Source: Cytobacillus oceanisediminis (GTDB lineage: Bacteria; Bacillota; Bacilli; Bacillales; Cytobacillaceae). From it: a DNA stretch of 64,000 nt. The position numbers and the translations under genes are program-made. Below the pieces are notes generated by a model. The model was not told the DNA's origin. It saw nothing but the letters and a program-made list of their open reading frames with translations, and did no database searches. The stretch spans positions 620,001 through 684,000 of the forward strand of contig NZ_QGTW01000001.1 of the NCBI RefSeq assembly GCF_003182355.1, read 5' to 3'. Of this stretch, positions 41,780 through 51,128 are shown piece by piece (within the stretch, counting starts at the first letter, position 1; each line of letters opens with the position of its first letter).

Positions 41780-43217
41780 TAGAAGTTTTGAGGACTATCA
41801 TGTAAGCGAAGAAATAAAAAGAGCACTAGCTGTGTTAAAATACGAAACTCCAACAGAAGTTCAAAGAGAAGTCATACCATTAGCAATGAAAAATCAAGAT
41901 CTTGTCGTAAAAGCCCAAACAGGAAGTGGAAAGACTGCCTCCTTTGGTATTCCTGTTTCCGATATGATTGAATGGGAAGAAAAAAAACCACAGGCCTTAA
42001 TTCTTACGCCAACTAGGGAGCTTGCAGTTCAAGTTCGCGAAGATATTACGAATATCGGAAGGTTTAAACGCATTAAAGCAGTGGCCGTTTATGGAAAAGA
42101 ACCTTTTTCGAAACAAAAGGATGAATTGAAACTAAAAACTCATGTAGTCGTTGGTACCCCTGGACGAGTCATGGACCATATTGAACGAGAAACCTTAGTT
42201 TTGGATCAAATAAAGTATCTTATCATAGATGAAGCTGATGAGATGCTTAATAAAGGTTTCATCGATGAAGTGGAAGCGATCATCAAAGAGCTGCCTTCAA
42301 ACCGAGTAACAATGGTATTTTCTGCAACTCTGCCTAAAGATGTTGAAAATCTTTGCCATAAATATATGAAGGATCCTATTCAGATTGAGATTGAATCGAC
42401 CAGGGTGACAGCCGATACCATTGAACATTCTTTAATTGAAGTGAGAGAAGAAGAAAAGATCTCACTCCTTAAAGACGTCACGATTGTAGAAAATCCAGAC
42501 AGCTGCCTTATTTTCTGCCGAACCAAAGAACACGTTGATACTGTGTATAGTGAACTAGATAGAGCAGGATATCCTTGTGAGAGACTCCATGGGGGTTTAG
42601 AACAAGAAGACCGGTTCTCTGTTATGGAAGGTTTCAAACTGGGGAACTTCCGCTATCTCGTGGCTACTGATGTAGCTGCCAGAGGTATTGATATTGATAA
42701 TGTGACACTTGTCATCAACTATGACGTTCCTATGGAAAAAGAGAGCTATGTACACCGAACCGGAAGAACAGGCCGGGCTGGAAATAAAGGAAAGGCCATT
42801 ACATTTTCGACACCTTTTGAAGGAAAATTCATTAAAGCCATTGAAAGATACATCGGCTTTGAGCTACCTGCTATAGAAGCTCCCAGCCATCTGGAAGTGG
42901 CTGGTGGAAAAGCTGCTTTCGAAGAAAAACTTAGCGGCAGGCGAATTGTAAGAAATAATAAAACAGCCCGAATCAACCAAGATATTATGAAACTCCATTT
43001 CAGCGGTGGTAAAAAGAAGAAAATTCGTGCTGTAGATTTTGTTGGAACGATCGCAAAAATTCCTGGAGTCACAGCAGAGGATATCGGCATTATAACCATC
43101 CATGATCAAATGTCCTATGTTGATATTCTGAATGGCAAGGGCTCACTAGTTTTACAAGCCATGGAAAATGCGACTATCAAAGGAAAGAAGTTAAAAGTGA
43201 GTAAAGCCATTAAATAA
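41772..43217 (+). CDS. dbpA: DEAD-box RNA helicase, DbpA/YxiN type
   Basis: 481 residues. Helicase motifs: Q motif [22 protein letters not shown], Ia PTREL, Ib TPGR, II DEAD (IIDEADEML), [25 protein letters not shown] and [12 protein letters not shown]. The C-terminal DbpA RNA-binding (RRM-like) domain spans about 405-480, with [20 protein letters not shown] and [14 protein letters not shown]. That domain directs YxiN/DbpA to hairpin 92 of 23S rRNA during 50S assembly. Length equals that of B. subtilis YxiN within a few residues. Confidence 0.93.
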   Translation: MSNRSFEDYHVSEEIKRALAVLKYETPTEVQREVIPLAMKNQDLVVKAQTGSGKTASFGIPVSDMIEWEEKKPQALILTPTRELAVQVREDITNIGRFKRIKAVAVYGKEPFSKQKDELKLKTHVVVGTPGRVMDHIERETLVLDQIKYLIIDEADEMLNKGFIDEVEAIIKELPSNRVTMVFSATLPKDVENLCHKYMKDPIQIEIESTRVTADTIEHSLIEVREEEKISLLKDVTIVENPDSCLIFCRTKEHVDTVYSELDRAGYPCERLHGGLEQEDRFSVMEGFKLGNFRYLVATDVAARGIDIDNVTLVINYDVPMEKESYVHRTGRTGRAGNKGKAITFSTPFEGKFIKAIERYIGFELPAIEAPSHLEVAGGKAAFEEKLSGRRIVRNNKTARINQDIMKLHFSGGKKKKIRAVDFVGTIAKIPGVTAEDIGIITIHDQMSYVDILNGKGSLVLQAMENATIKGKKLKVSKAIK

Positions 43218-43220
43218 AAA

Positions 43221-43357
43221 AGCACAAGCGCCCGTTTAGCCCCGACAGGCAAATGTTCCAAAGAAAAAAAGGGTGGTCTTTCCCTTTAATTCTCTTTGGG
43301 TTATTTGATCCCGAGGGTCCGTTCCAATTGGTACGGACCCTCGGGCGCTTGCGCTGG
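43221..43357. repeat. Dispersed Bacillus-type repeat D, copy 1
   Basis: Flanked by AAGCGCCCG and CGGGCGCTTGCGCTGGA. Inside it CCGAGGGTCCGT (43311-43322) pairs perfectly with ACGGACCCTCGG (43333-43344). It starts directly after the dbpA stop codon, so it may also end that transcript. Confidence 0.7.
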
Positions 43358-43365
43358 ATTCATTA

Positions 43366-43436
43366 AAAAGCGTAAGCGCCCCGCTTAGCGGCGTACGGAC
43401 AGTACGCTAGCCGTTGTAGCGCTGGAGCCGGATTCA
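43366..43436. repeat. Dispersed Bacillus-type repeat D, copy 2 (variant)
   Basis: AAAAGCGTAAGCGCC, CGCTTAGCGGCGTACGG, AGCGCTGGAGCCGG: same ends as copy 1 but a different, shorter core with GCGTAC/GTACGC arms. Confidence 0.6.
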
Positions 43437-43635
43437 GAACCGCCTCCTAATTTCCGAACCACAAATTTTTATCCTTTTTAAAACCTTAAATCCCCCTCAC
43501 TTTAAAAATTGAGGGGGATATTTGCTTCCATTAGGATTTAATGTCAACAGAAACCAAAGACTCTAATGACATTACACTATTTATGACAAGCCCTTCACTG
43601 GCAGGTTTAATTAAATTTCTAACGGCCACTTTTAA

Positions 43636-43666
43636 TAAACCTCATTTACTTATGATACGGTTCACC
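43636..43666. repeat. Copy of a ~30-bp sequence also found at 41468-41498
   Basis: AACCTCATTTACTTATGATA followed by CGGTTCACC, against TGGTTCGCC at 41468-41498. They flank the dbpA gene in the same orientation, perhaps the remains of one end of an insertion element. No other gene is visible in 43437-43811. Confidence 0.45.
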
Positions 43667-43811
43667 TCAATTAATTCTAAAACAAGTTACACCTTAGCTA
43701 ACCTATTTTTAATGAATTTTTAACTTCATTCCCTACTGCAATAATGAATCCCAGTTTTTCATAAACTTCATCTCCCTTTGATGAATACCTTTATCTTTAC
43801 GCCCAAACGAA

Positions 43812-43877
43812 CAGGGGGCCTGTCCCCTCTTTAAATAACGTATTAACGCAGCCGGGGTCAGGCCCTTTCTTTCTTTT
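43812..43877. repeat. Dispersed repeat family B, copy 3
   Basis: ACAGGGGGCCTGTCCCCTCT, TTAAATAACGTATTAACGCA, GCCGGGGTCAGGCCCTTTCT. Differs from copy 2 (8736-8803) at only a few positions although 35 kb apart. Confidence 0.8.
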
Positions 43878-43975
43878 TTTCTTTTTAAATTCTCTTAGTT
43901 AAAGAGGGCTGTTATATGTATAAACTCTGTGCTGTTTTCGATGATCTTTTTAATAATTTTCTTTTAGCCAAAAAT

Positions 43976-45310
43976 CTACGGGCTAGTATTATCAAGTTGA
44001 TTTTTCAGATTCATATTTTTTAACTTCCTCCAAAGAGTCGACCTATGTATACCCAACCTGCTGGCTGCGTGTCCTACACTGCCATTTTCCTCTTTTAGTA
44101 TACGTTTAATTTGATCTTCTTCCGTTTCATCTGGATTAAGGAATTCAGATGTATATGTTTGTTTATACTCTTCGGTGTTCATCCAGACATCAGAGGAAAA
44201 TAGTTCAAGGGATTCGTCTGAAGTCGTTAACACTAATGCCCGTTCAATTAAATTTCTTAGTTCTCGAATGTTTCCTGGCCATGGATATTTTTGCAGTCTT
44301 TGAATATCGCTATCTGTAAGTTTATAAGATTTATTCCAGCTCCGCAAAAACGTTTCAACCAAAAAAGGAATGTCTTCTATTCTTTCTCTTAATGGCGGCA
44401 GCTTTAAAACTAATATTGCCAGCCTGAAATAAAGATCGTCCCGAAATTTCCCTTTTTGGATCTGATGTAAAAGGTTTTTATTTGTTGCTGCAATAACTCT
44501 TACATCTACAGGAATTATTTTATGTCCGCCGATTCGCATCAGTTCTCTTTCCTGCAATACCCGCAGCAGCCGAGCTTGTAAGGATAATGGCAATTCACCA
44601 ATTTCATCTAAAAATATAGTCCCCCCGTGAGCAAGTTCAAAGAGACCTGGCTTTCCCCCTTTTTTGGCTCCGGTAAAAGCTCCATCATCATAGCCGAAAA
44701 GTTCACTTTCAAGCAAATTTTCTGGCAATGCTGCACAGTTTAACGCAACAAATGCTCTATCTTTTCTTTCACTTGCTAAATGAATGCCTTGTGCAATAAT
44801 TTCTTTGCCAGTCCCTGACTCTCCAAGCAAGAGAACTGTAGAACTCACAGCAGCATATTTTCGGGCAACTTCAAGTATCTTTTTCATTTTATTTGATCTT
44901 GCAACAATCTTTTCAAAAGACCATTTTGCCTGCAAACCATTTTTAGACAATTTTTTTCTAATTTCCTGTTCATATTGCTGTAACTCTGTGATATCTCGCA
45001 AACTTGAAACGGCACCTATTAATTCTCCGTCTAAATATATAGGGGCACGGTTTATAACTGCGGTGCGATTTCCTAATTTTCTAATTTGCTCATGCTGAAC
45101 ATTTTGTTCAACCAATATTCGTGCTAAACCTGCATCTGGGTTCACCTCTGTTACGAGTTTGCCAAGTGCTTCTCCTATAGGTATTCCAAGAAAATCAGCA
45201 GCTGCCTGATTATAGAAAATTAGATAGCCTTTTTTATCTATTACTGCAATACCATCATGTGACAGGTCTACAATCGCTTGATAAAAGTTATGTAAATTTT
45301 TGTCATTCAT
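43976..45310 (-). CDS. Sigma-54-dependent activator with PAS sensor (enhancer-binding protein)
   Basis: 444 residues from the ATG at 45310 (GGAGGGG upstream; the frame is open to 45364). PAS domain about 8-115 (HDGIAVIDKKGYLIFYNQAA), AAA+ domain with Walker A LLGESGTGKE, the sigma-54-contacting GAFTGA loop, Walker B TIFLDEIGEL and arginine finger region. A Fis-type HTH (VGHAASRLGIHRSTLWRKLK) is at the end. It is the only such activator in the window. Three sigma-54 promoters with shared upstream boxes lie at 47-51.6 kb. The signal probably enters through the PAS domain. Confidence 0.92.
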   Translation of the reverse strand: MNDKNLHNFYQAIVDLSHDGIAVIDKKGYLIFYNQAAADFLGIPIGEALGKLVTEVNPDAGLARILVEQNVQHEQIRKLGNRTAVINRAPIYLDGELIGAVSSLRDITELQQYEQEIRKKLSKNGLQAKWSFEKIVARSNKMKKILEVARKYAAVSSTVLLLGESGTGKEIIAQGIHLASERKDRAFVALNCAALPENLLESELFGYDDGAFTGAKKGGKPGLFELAHGGTIFLDEIGELPLSLQARLLRVLQERELMRIGGHKIIPVDVRVIAATNKNLLHQIQKGKFRDDLYFRLAILVLKLPPLRERIEDIPFLVETFLRSWNKSYKLTDSDIQRLQKYPWPGNIRELRNLIERALVLTTSDESLELFSSDVWMNTEEYKQTYTSEFLNPDETEEDQIKRILKEENGSVGHAASRLGIHRSTLWRKLKNMNLKNQLDNTSP

Positions 45311-45465
45311 TGTACCCCTCCACTTACTATTATTCTTATCATTTATTTCGACTAAATCCTTCAATTCCCTTCTGAATCACTTTTTTATATTTCCCGATGC
45401 AGGTTAATAGGCTTTTACAGCAAAGGCTACAGTTGAAACTATTTCTATAACAGTCTGAATATAAT

Positions 45466-45511
45466 AAAAAAGGAACAAATGATGGATCGACATCTTTTGT
45501 TCCTTTTAACT
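45466..45511. terminator. Bidirectional terminator between the CoA-transferase and activator genes
   Basis: AAAAAAGGAACAAA, a 15-nt loop and TTTTGTTCCTTTTAA. On the minus strand it lies about 145 bp past the CoA-transferase stop. No gene in 45311-45654. Confidence 0.75.
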
Positions 45512-45654
45512 TATGCCTTGCTATCAGGCTCTATTACTCCTCAGTCATCCACCAAAATTAAACAATTAATATAGGTTGGTCCTTGACCCTTACTATCCTC
45601 ATTTATCAAGAGCTCTCGTTGCCTCCCTTTGACCCGGTTCTCCTCCCTCCTTCT

Positions 45655-46893
45655 TTATTGATTTAATGATTGAGTTCTGGAATAATTCTTAATTATATTT
45701 TTACTTTTCAATTCTTTTATTTTATCCGCTGTATAACCGATAGAACTAAGGACCTCTTCTGTATGCGCCCCACATTCTGGTCCTGCCCACTTAACCTCAC
45801 CTGGGGTTTCACTAAGTTTTGGCACGACCCCCTGCATAACAATTTCTCCTATTCTTTCATCGGGTATAGCAATTATCATGTCTCGTGCTTGATAATGGGT
45901 ATCCTTCACAATATCCTCAACATTGTATATCGGTCCTCCAGGAACTGAAACCGCATTCAATTGTTTCATCACTTCATCCAGGTTATATTGCCTTGTCCAA
46001 TTCTCTACTGCCTCATCAATAAGGTCTGCTTCTTTTGCTCGACCTGCATTATTTTGGAGTTTCGGATTATTTGCCAGATCTTCTCTGCCCATGGCAGCCG
46101 TTAATCTTTTAAAGAGTGAGTCACTGTTTGCTCCGATGGCTACATACTTCCCATCTTTCGTTTGATAAACATTGGACGGTGCCGTTGCTACATGCTGGTT
46201 CCCAGTTCTTTCTCTGACTATGCCCTCATGAACATACTCTGTTACAATACTATCCAATAAACTGAAAACAGCCTCGTAAAGCGCTACATCTACTACTTGC
46301 CCCTTCCTTTCCGTTACTTCAAACTGTATATCCCGGTTGTATAGAGAAAGAAGGGTGCCGATCACGGCATATAATCCGGCAAGAGAGTCACCAATCGCTA
46401 ACCCTACCCGTACTGGAGGCCGATCTGGATAACCTGTGACATACCGCAGTCCGCCCATTGATTCTGCAATATTTCCAAATCCGGGTAAATCACGGTACGG
46501 TCCTGTTTGACCGAAACCTGTAATACTAGTAATAATTAACTTCGGATTTAATTCTTTCATTTCTTCATGAGATAAGCGCCATTTCAATAGAGTACCTGGT
46601 TTAAAGTTTTCTAGAACTACATCGGCTTCTTTTATAAGTTCTCTTACAATTTCTTGCCCATCAAATGTCCTCATATCAACAGAAATAGAACGCTTATTTC
46701 TTGACTGTATCATGCTCCAATAAGAATCCTGACCTGGCGCATGCGGTCCCCAAGTTCGAAGCTGGTCTCCTTTTGGTGATTCAACTTTTATAACTTCTGC
46801 ACCGAACTCTCCAAGTAGTCTTGATGCAAACGGACCTGCGATAAACGCTCCAAGTTCAACCACTTTAATTCCTTCTAATGGTTTTTTATTCAT
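45655..46893 (-). CDS. Class III CoA-transferase (CaiB/BaiF family)
   Basis: 412 residues from the ATG at 46893; the longer frame to 46971 would run into the sigma-54 promoter. CaiB features: GIKVVELGAFIAGPFASRLL, VIKVESPKGDQLRTWGPHAP, SRNKRSISVDMRTFDGQEIV, DVVLENFKPGTL, and the catalytic Asp in VGLAIGDSLAGLYAVIGTLL. These enzymes move CoA between dicarboxylic acids, as in succinyl-CoA:glutarate/HMG CoA-transferase or citramalate CoA-transferase. Paired with an HMG-CoA lyase-like gene in the same regulon, activation of HMG, citramalate or a similar branched dicarboxylate is the simplest reading. Confidence 0.88.
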   Translation of the reverse strand: MNKKPLEGIKVVELGAFIAGPFASRLLGEFGAEVIKVESPKGDQLRTWGPHAPGQDSYWSMIQSRNKRSISVDMRTFDGQEIVRELIKEADVVLENFKPGTLLKWRLSHEEMKELNPKLIITSITGFGQTGPYRDLPGFGNIAESMGGLRYVTGYPDRPPVRVGLAIGDSLAGLYAVIGTLLSLYNRDIQFEVTERKGQVVDVALYEAVFSLLDSIVTEYVHEGIVRERTGNQHVATAPSNVYQTKDGKYVAIGANSDSLFKRLTAAMGREDLANNPKLQNNAGRAKEADLIDEAVENWTRQYNLDEVMKQLNAVSVPGGPIYNVEDIVKDTHYQARDMIIAIPDERIGEIVMQGVVPKLSETPGEVKWAGPECGAHTEEVLSSIGYTADKIKELKSKNIIKNYSRTQSLNQ

Positions 46894-46973
46894 TATTAAG
46901 CCCCCATTCTTCCACAAACATTCCATTGTAATTAGTACTGTCTGTGAATTAATTTTTTGGTCTCTAAGCATGT

Positions 46974-46989
46974 TGCAAGTTTTGTGCCA
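46974..46989 (-). promoter_or_regulatory. Sigma-54 promoter of the CoA-transferase gene
   Basis: Minus strand TGGCACAAAACTTGCA: an exact TGGCAC-N5-TTGCA match. Predicted start of transcription about 12 nt downstream gives a ~70-nt leader. Confidence 0.85.
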
Positions 46990-47047
46990 AAGTAAAAACC
47001 CCTGTAATGTGCTTTATTCTTTTAGGTTTCAAAAAGAAAAAACGTCG

Positions 47048-47078
47048 TGCAACGTTGCTCAACGCTTTTTTGCAACAG
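47048..47078. promoter_or_regulatory. Upstream activator boxes of the CoA-transferase promoter
   Basis: TGCAACGTTGCTCAACG and TTGCAACAGCA, 60-90 bp upstream of the -24 element. The same TTGCAACA/TGTTGC half-sites recur at the two other sigma-54 promoters. Confidence 0.6.
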
Positions 47079-47189
47079 CATACCGAAGATTTAATTAAGT
47101 GGGGTTTCAAAAATCTGCAAATCTTATACATGTTATCAATGTCTTTTCCAAAAAGGGCTTTTGTAACCTCAATTACAGAACGTTTGCTT

Positions 47190-48119
47190 TTACGCCGGTT
47201 GCCAATCTGCTGAATGTAGATCCGTGCTTTTTCCAGCTTTCATAACTTGACCTGGCAAAGCACGTCCTAATTTTATTTCTAGCTCTCTTGCGATGAGAAG
47301 CAATGGATCAATATTGATATTTGTCTCATATCCCATCAAATGAAGCATGTGAACGATATCTTCCGTGCAAATATTTCCTGATGCATTAGGAGCAAAAGGA
47401 CACCCCCCAATTCCTGCTACTGAACTGTCAAATTGTGTTACTCCTGCATCTATTCCAGCTAATAGATTAGCCGCTCCCATTCCTCTTGTGTTATGAAGAT
47501 GCAGCTGCAAATTTAATTGTGGGAACTGATCAAGCACTTGCTGGCAAGTTTCCCTTACCTGTTTAGGGTGTGCCATACCTGTTGTATCTGCTAAAATCAC
47601 AGATGAAATGCCCATATCTATTACCTTTTGAACTACATTTAATACTTTCTCAGGTTGGTACATACCCTCAAAAGGACAACCAAAACTAGTTGCAATACCA
47701 ACATTAACAGAAACATTCTCACGTTCTGCACTTTTTACTAATGTCTTGATATTTTTCAAACTTTCAGCAACCGTTCGTTGAGTGTTTTTCATATTGTGCG
47801 CTTCACTTGCGGAAAATGCAAAATTGATTTCATCCGTTCTCGCTGCAACTGCTCTTTCTATCCCTCTTTCATTTAATGCCAGTGAAATGAATTTTACATC
47901 ACTTGGCTTATCTTCTGCTATTCCTTGAAAAACCGCTTCAGCATCTCTCATCTGTGGAACATACTTTGGATGAACAAATGATGTTACCTCAATTCTTTTT
48001 ATGCCTGTCTTTATTAATCTTTTAATAATGTCAATCTTATATTCTGTTTCTATAAATCCTGGTTCAATTTGAAATCCATCTCGTGTCACTACTTCCGTTA
48101 ATGAAATTTGTCTATTCAT
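47190..48119 (-). CDS. HMG-CoA lyase-like enzyme (DRE-TIM family)
   Basis: 309 residues. HMG-CoA lyase signatures: TEVVTRDGFQIEPGFI (the Arg-Asp of the DRE-TIM metal site, with Gly in place of the usual Glu of xRDGLQ), RIEVTSFVHPKYVPQM, LQLHLHNTRGMGAANLLAGI (metal His pair), and SVAGIGGCPFAPNASGNICT with the catalytic Cys. Members cleave HMG-CoA to acetoacetate and acetyl-CoA, or citramalyl-CoA-type substrates. It follows the MBL hydrolase gene by 125 bp on the same strand. A link to the HMG-CoA reductase at 21 kb is attractive but inferred. Confidence 0.88.
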   Translation of the reverse strand: MNRQISLTEVVTRDGFQIEPGFIETEYKIDIIKRLIKTGIKRIEVTSFVHPKYVPQMRDAEAVFQGIAEDKPSDVKFISLALNERGIERAVAARTDEINFAFSASEAHNMKNTQRTVAESLKNIKTLVKSAERENVSVNVGIATSFGCPFEGMYQPEKVLNVVQKVIDMGISSVILADTTGMAHPKQVRETCQQVLDQFPQLNLQLHLHNTRGMGAANLLAGIDAGVTQFDSSVAGIGGCPFAPNASGNICTEDIVHMLHLMGYETNINIDPLLLIARELEIKLGRALPGQVMKAGKSTDLHSADWQPA

Positions 48120-48244
48120 TTAATAAGGAGCCTCCTTAAATTTTTTGAAAAGGACCCATTGAACTAAAAGAACTATTTTGGGATGGGGAAAGGATAAAAA
48201 ATTTCTTCCTGGATTTCTCTCTTTCCTAACGTATTTTTCTATCT

Positions 48245-49198
48245 TTAGCTTTTTACTTTCTTATCTAAACTTATAAATAGCCCTTGCGAATTTAGTGAAA
48301 GATCTAAATCTAAACAAGATAAATCATCTTCATCATATCCCTCGCGCTTTATACTTTCTTTCATATACTCCTTTAATTTCTCTTTAATGGTGTCAGGTTT
48401 TGTACCGGGAGAAAAACATGATTTGGCAATATGCTCAAATTCTTCAACAGTCTTTTTTATTCTTTCGAAAGCATACGCAGCTGGTTCTGTCACACCAAAA
48501 TGGCCATGAAAAATTTTATTTGGATTTAATTTTTCCAGTTGCTCAATTGATGCTAATAAAGCCTCTTTATCAAATTCAGGCGGGGAAGCTATAGGAAATA
48601 TCATCTCAAAATCAAACCCGGTAAATTGTTGTACATAACGTACCCCAACTGTATCCCCAGCAAAAACCCCTTTGGAACCTGAATCATATATTGAAAAATG
48701 GTGACGAGCATGGCCAGGAGTATCCAAAAAAGTCAGTACCCGGCCTCTGCCGATGTCTAGTATTTCATTGTCATTTTTTACGAGAATTCTATCTTCCGGG
48801 ACAGGTAATACCTCACCAAATAATTGTAAAAAGTCATCACCATAAACGGACTGAGCTCCCTTTAAAAGTTTACTGGGGTTCATTAAATGACGTGCTCCTC
48901 GAGGGTGTACTACAGCCTCCGCATTTTGAAAAATCGGCAAAATAGACCCTAATCCTCCAGAATGATCCAAGTGTATATGTGTTACTATGATATATCTGAC
49001 TTCCTTTGGATCAATTTTTAATTTTTTTAGCCCAGCTAAAATATAGGGGGCTCCATGAGAAGTTCCTGTCTCTACAATCGTTACCTTTTCTGCTTGGATT
49101 ACATAGCACCCTGTTTTCCCTTGTTGACCACCTTCTAATAAATCTATTAGGGTAATGTCGTCTCCTAGTGAATGTAAGATTGGCTCAATCTTTTTCAT
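48245..49198 (-). CDS. MBL-fold metallohydrolase
   Basis: 317 residues. Dinuclear zinc site: THIHLDHSGGLGSI (HxHxDH, about 73-85), His in DTPGHARHHFSI, Asp in GVFAGDTVGV and the last His in KIFHGHFGVTE. It is of the glyoxalase II-like/acyl-CoA or lactone hydrolase group rather than a beta-lactamase of resistance type. First gene behind its own sigma-54 promoter, followed by the lyase gene. It may hydrolyse a thioester or lactone of the pathway. Confidence 0.87.
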   Translation of the reverse strand: MKKIEPILHSLGDDITLIDLLEGGQQGKTGCYVIQAEKVTIVETGTSHGAPYILAGLKKLKIDPKEVRYIIVTHIHLDHSGGLGSILPIFQNAEAVVHPRGARHLMNPSKLLKGAQSVYGDDFLQLFGEVLPVPEDRILVKNDNEILDIGRGRVLTFLDTPGHARHHFSIYDSGSKGVFAGDTVGVRYVQQFTGFDFEMIFPIASPPEFDKEALLASIEQLEKLNPNKIFHGHFGVTEPAAYAFERIKKTVEEFEHIAKSCFSPGTKPDTIKEKLKEYMKESIKREGYDEDDLSCLDLDLSLNSQGLFISLDKKVKS

Positions 49199-49386
49199 TT
49201 TATCAGCTCCAATATGGTATTTACTTAAGCCAATTATGCTTTACAATTCTTAAAGTATGGTTATTAAAATCTTCATCAATACTTTGTTATTTCAAAAACC
49301 AGAACATGACTTCCAATTTATTGCAATCATTGATTTTCCATTCTTTTCACTCCTCTGAACAAACACACACTTTACTATAAGGACTA

Positions 49387-49402
49387 TGCATTTTTCATGC
49401 CA
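49387..49402 (-). promoter_or_regulatory. Sigma-54 promoter of the MBL-lyase operon
   Basis: Minus strand TGGCATGAAAAATGCA, with exact GG-N10-GC spacing, about 190 bp upstream of the MBL start codon. Confidence 0.7.
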
Positions 49403-49441
49403 AAATAATAAAATGTATCCTTAACATGTTTCCCCTTTGCC

Positions 49442-49483
49442 TGCAACATTTTTGCAACAGAAATATTCAACATATTGTTGCAA
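49442..49483. promoter_or_regulatory. Upstream activator boxes of the MBL-lyase promoter
   Basis: TGCAACATTTTTGCAACAG and ATTGTTGCAAG lie 40-80 bp upstream of the -24 element and repeat the TTGCAACA motif three times. No gene in 49199-49577. Confidence 0.6.
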
Positions 49484-49577
49484 GAAAATTAGAATCACAA
49501 ATTCGGTTATGGAGGTATCGATGTTGCTTTTGCTGTCCATGAATGAGTTATTTCCTTAAAATGAAAGGTTTCTGGTT

Positions 49578-49604
49578 TCAAAAAAAAGAACCCGTAAAGC
49601 GGGT
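49578..49604 (-). terminator. Terminator of the SSS symporter gene
   Basis: On the minus strand AAGGACCCG, CTTTA loop, CGGGTTCTT followed by TTTTTT, 16 bp after the stop codon. Confidence 0.85.
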
Positions 49605-49619
49605 CCTTAACAAACTTAT

Positions 49620-51128
49620 TTATGCACTAACATTAATTGAAGTTGCCTCCTCTGCATGTTTGCTTTTCTCTTTCGTAAAAGGGGTAATGTAAGAACCAAA
49701 CACACAAATCGTTAAATTAGCAGCAAGACCGATTATTCCTCCATGAATGCCAAAAATGGTACTGTTCCCTGTTAAGGTTAACATTCCAGCAGTTATCGCC
49801 CCTACAAACATTCCCCAAAAAACAGGTGCAGCACTCAAACGCTTCCAGTAGATTCCTACAACAATAGCTGGGAATATTTGCGAAATTAATTCAAGCTTTA
49901 ATACAAGTATTTGATACAGTGTAGCCGGCGGGTTCCAGGCAATCCAAAGCAATATTGCTACCATGACAACTCCAGTCACTTTACCAACAAAAACCTTTTT
50001 TTTATCTGGCGCATTTTTGTTTATATATCTCCCATACACATCATTTGATATCATAGAAGATAAACTGAGAAGAGCAGAGTCTGCTGTGGAAACAATTGCT
50101 GCAACAATCGCTCCAAAAAATAGAATCATAACCCAATAGAAAAATCCATTAATAGACGCAACTTCATTCGCTAATAACCCCACTAATTGTTCTGACCCAC
50201 TTCTATCTAACCCCGGGAAAAGCATTATTCCAATAATACCAACCATAAATACTACTCCTGTTGTAATTGGCGGCATCCAAGCCATCCGGGCAAATGAACG
50301 TTTAAGAATCCGCTCGCTTTTTGAAGAATATATCCTCTGTATTGCCTGAGGATAAACCGAAGCCCCCAATCCAGCTAATAAAACCATACTTATCCAGTTA
50401 ATTGAAGTCTTCATATCTGGAACCCCAGCTTTTGCCGGCTCGGCGTTTGCTAAATAACTAGTAACATTAGAAAAGCTGCCTCCCACCAAATATAAGGCTC
50501 CAGCTAAGAATGTAAAAATACCAATCATCATAACGATACCTTGCATGACATCAGTAAAGGCTACCGCCTTCATTCCGCCCATCCACTCATAAATTAACAT
50601 GACCAATATAAACGCAATTACTGCCATCTGATAAGGAATTGTTCCTCCTGTTAGTCCTGATACTGCTAACCCAATTGCTACTAATTGCTCTAACATAAAA
50701 TTACCAAGACCCCAAATCATCAATACAATACTTAAAAATGTAACAGCTTTTGAGTTAAATCGATGTTGAATCCAATCTGCAGGGGTAATAAAATTAAATT
50801 TCTTTGATATCACATACAAACGTGGAGCAAACAATAGATAAACGGCAATGACCATTGTCATAAAGAAAATGGACTGAATCCAAGAAAAACCCACTCTATA
50901 GGCAGCAGGCGTATAGCCAACTACAGTATTTCCACTGTATTGAGTCGCATATAAGGTAAAGAACAACGCAATAATACCCAAGTTTTTACCAGCCAAAAAG
51001 TAATTGCTCATATTTTCATGAAGACCTTTATCTTTACGCCCAGACATATAACCAATCACTAGCATAATAATTGCATAAGCTCCTAGAATGATAACTCCGT
51101 CTCTACCGGAAAAAATTAAATTATCCAA
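49620..51128 (-). CDS. Sodium:solute symporter (SSS family)
   Basis: 502 residues with about thirteen membrane helices. SSS signatures: NYFLAGKNLGIIALFFTLYA, QYSGNTVVGYTPAAYRVGFS, GGMKAVAFTDVMQGIVMMIG and AIVAAIVSTADSALLSLSSM (sodium-binding helix 8 region). Related to pantothenate/monocarboxylate symporters. TTG start overlapping the TAA of the small upstream gene, with AAGGAG 11 nt before it. Co-transcribed with the small membrane protein from a sigma-54 promoter, it is the likely importer for the regulon's substrate. Confidence 0.9.
   Translation of the reverse strand: MDNLIFSGRDGVIILGAYAIIMLVIGYMSGRKDKGLHENMSNYFLAGKNLGIIALFFTLYATQYSGNTVVGYTPAAYRVGFSWIQSIFFMTMVIAVYLLFAPRLYVISKKFNFITPADWIQHRFNSKAVTFLSIVLMIWGLGNFMLEQLVAIGLAVSGLTGGTIPYQMAVIAFILVMLIYEWMGGMKAVAFTDVMQGIVMMIGIFTFLAGALYLVGGSFSNVTSYLANAEPAKAGVPDMKTSINWISMVLLAGLGASVYPQAIQRIYSSKSERILKRSFARMAWMPPITTGVVFMVGIIGIMLFPGLDRSGSEQLVGLLANEVASINGFFYWVMILFFGAIVAAIVSTADSALLSLSSMISNDVYGRYINKNAPDKKKVFVGKVTGVVMVAILLWIAWNPPATLYQILVLKLELISQIFPAIVVGIYWKRLSAAPVFWGMFVGAITAGMLTLTGNSTIFGIHGGIIGLAANLTICVFGSYITPFTKEKSKHAEEATSINVSA

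Noticed and set aside
43541..43723. 60-codon plus-strand ORF
   Set aside because: No SD, no recognisable family, and it contains the ~30-bp repeat shared with 41468-41498.
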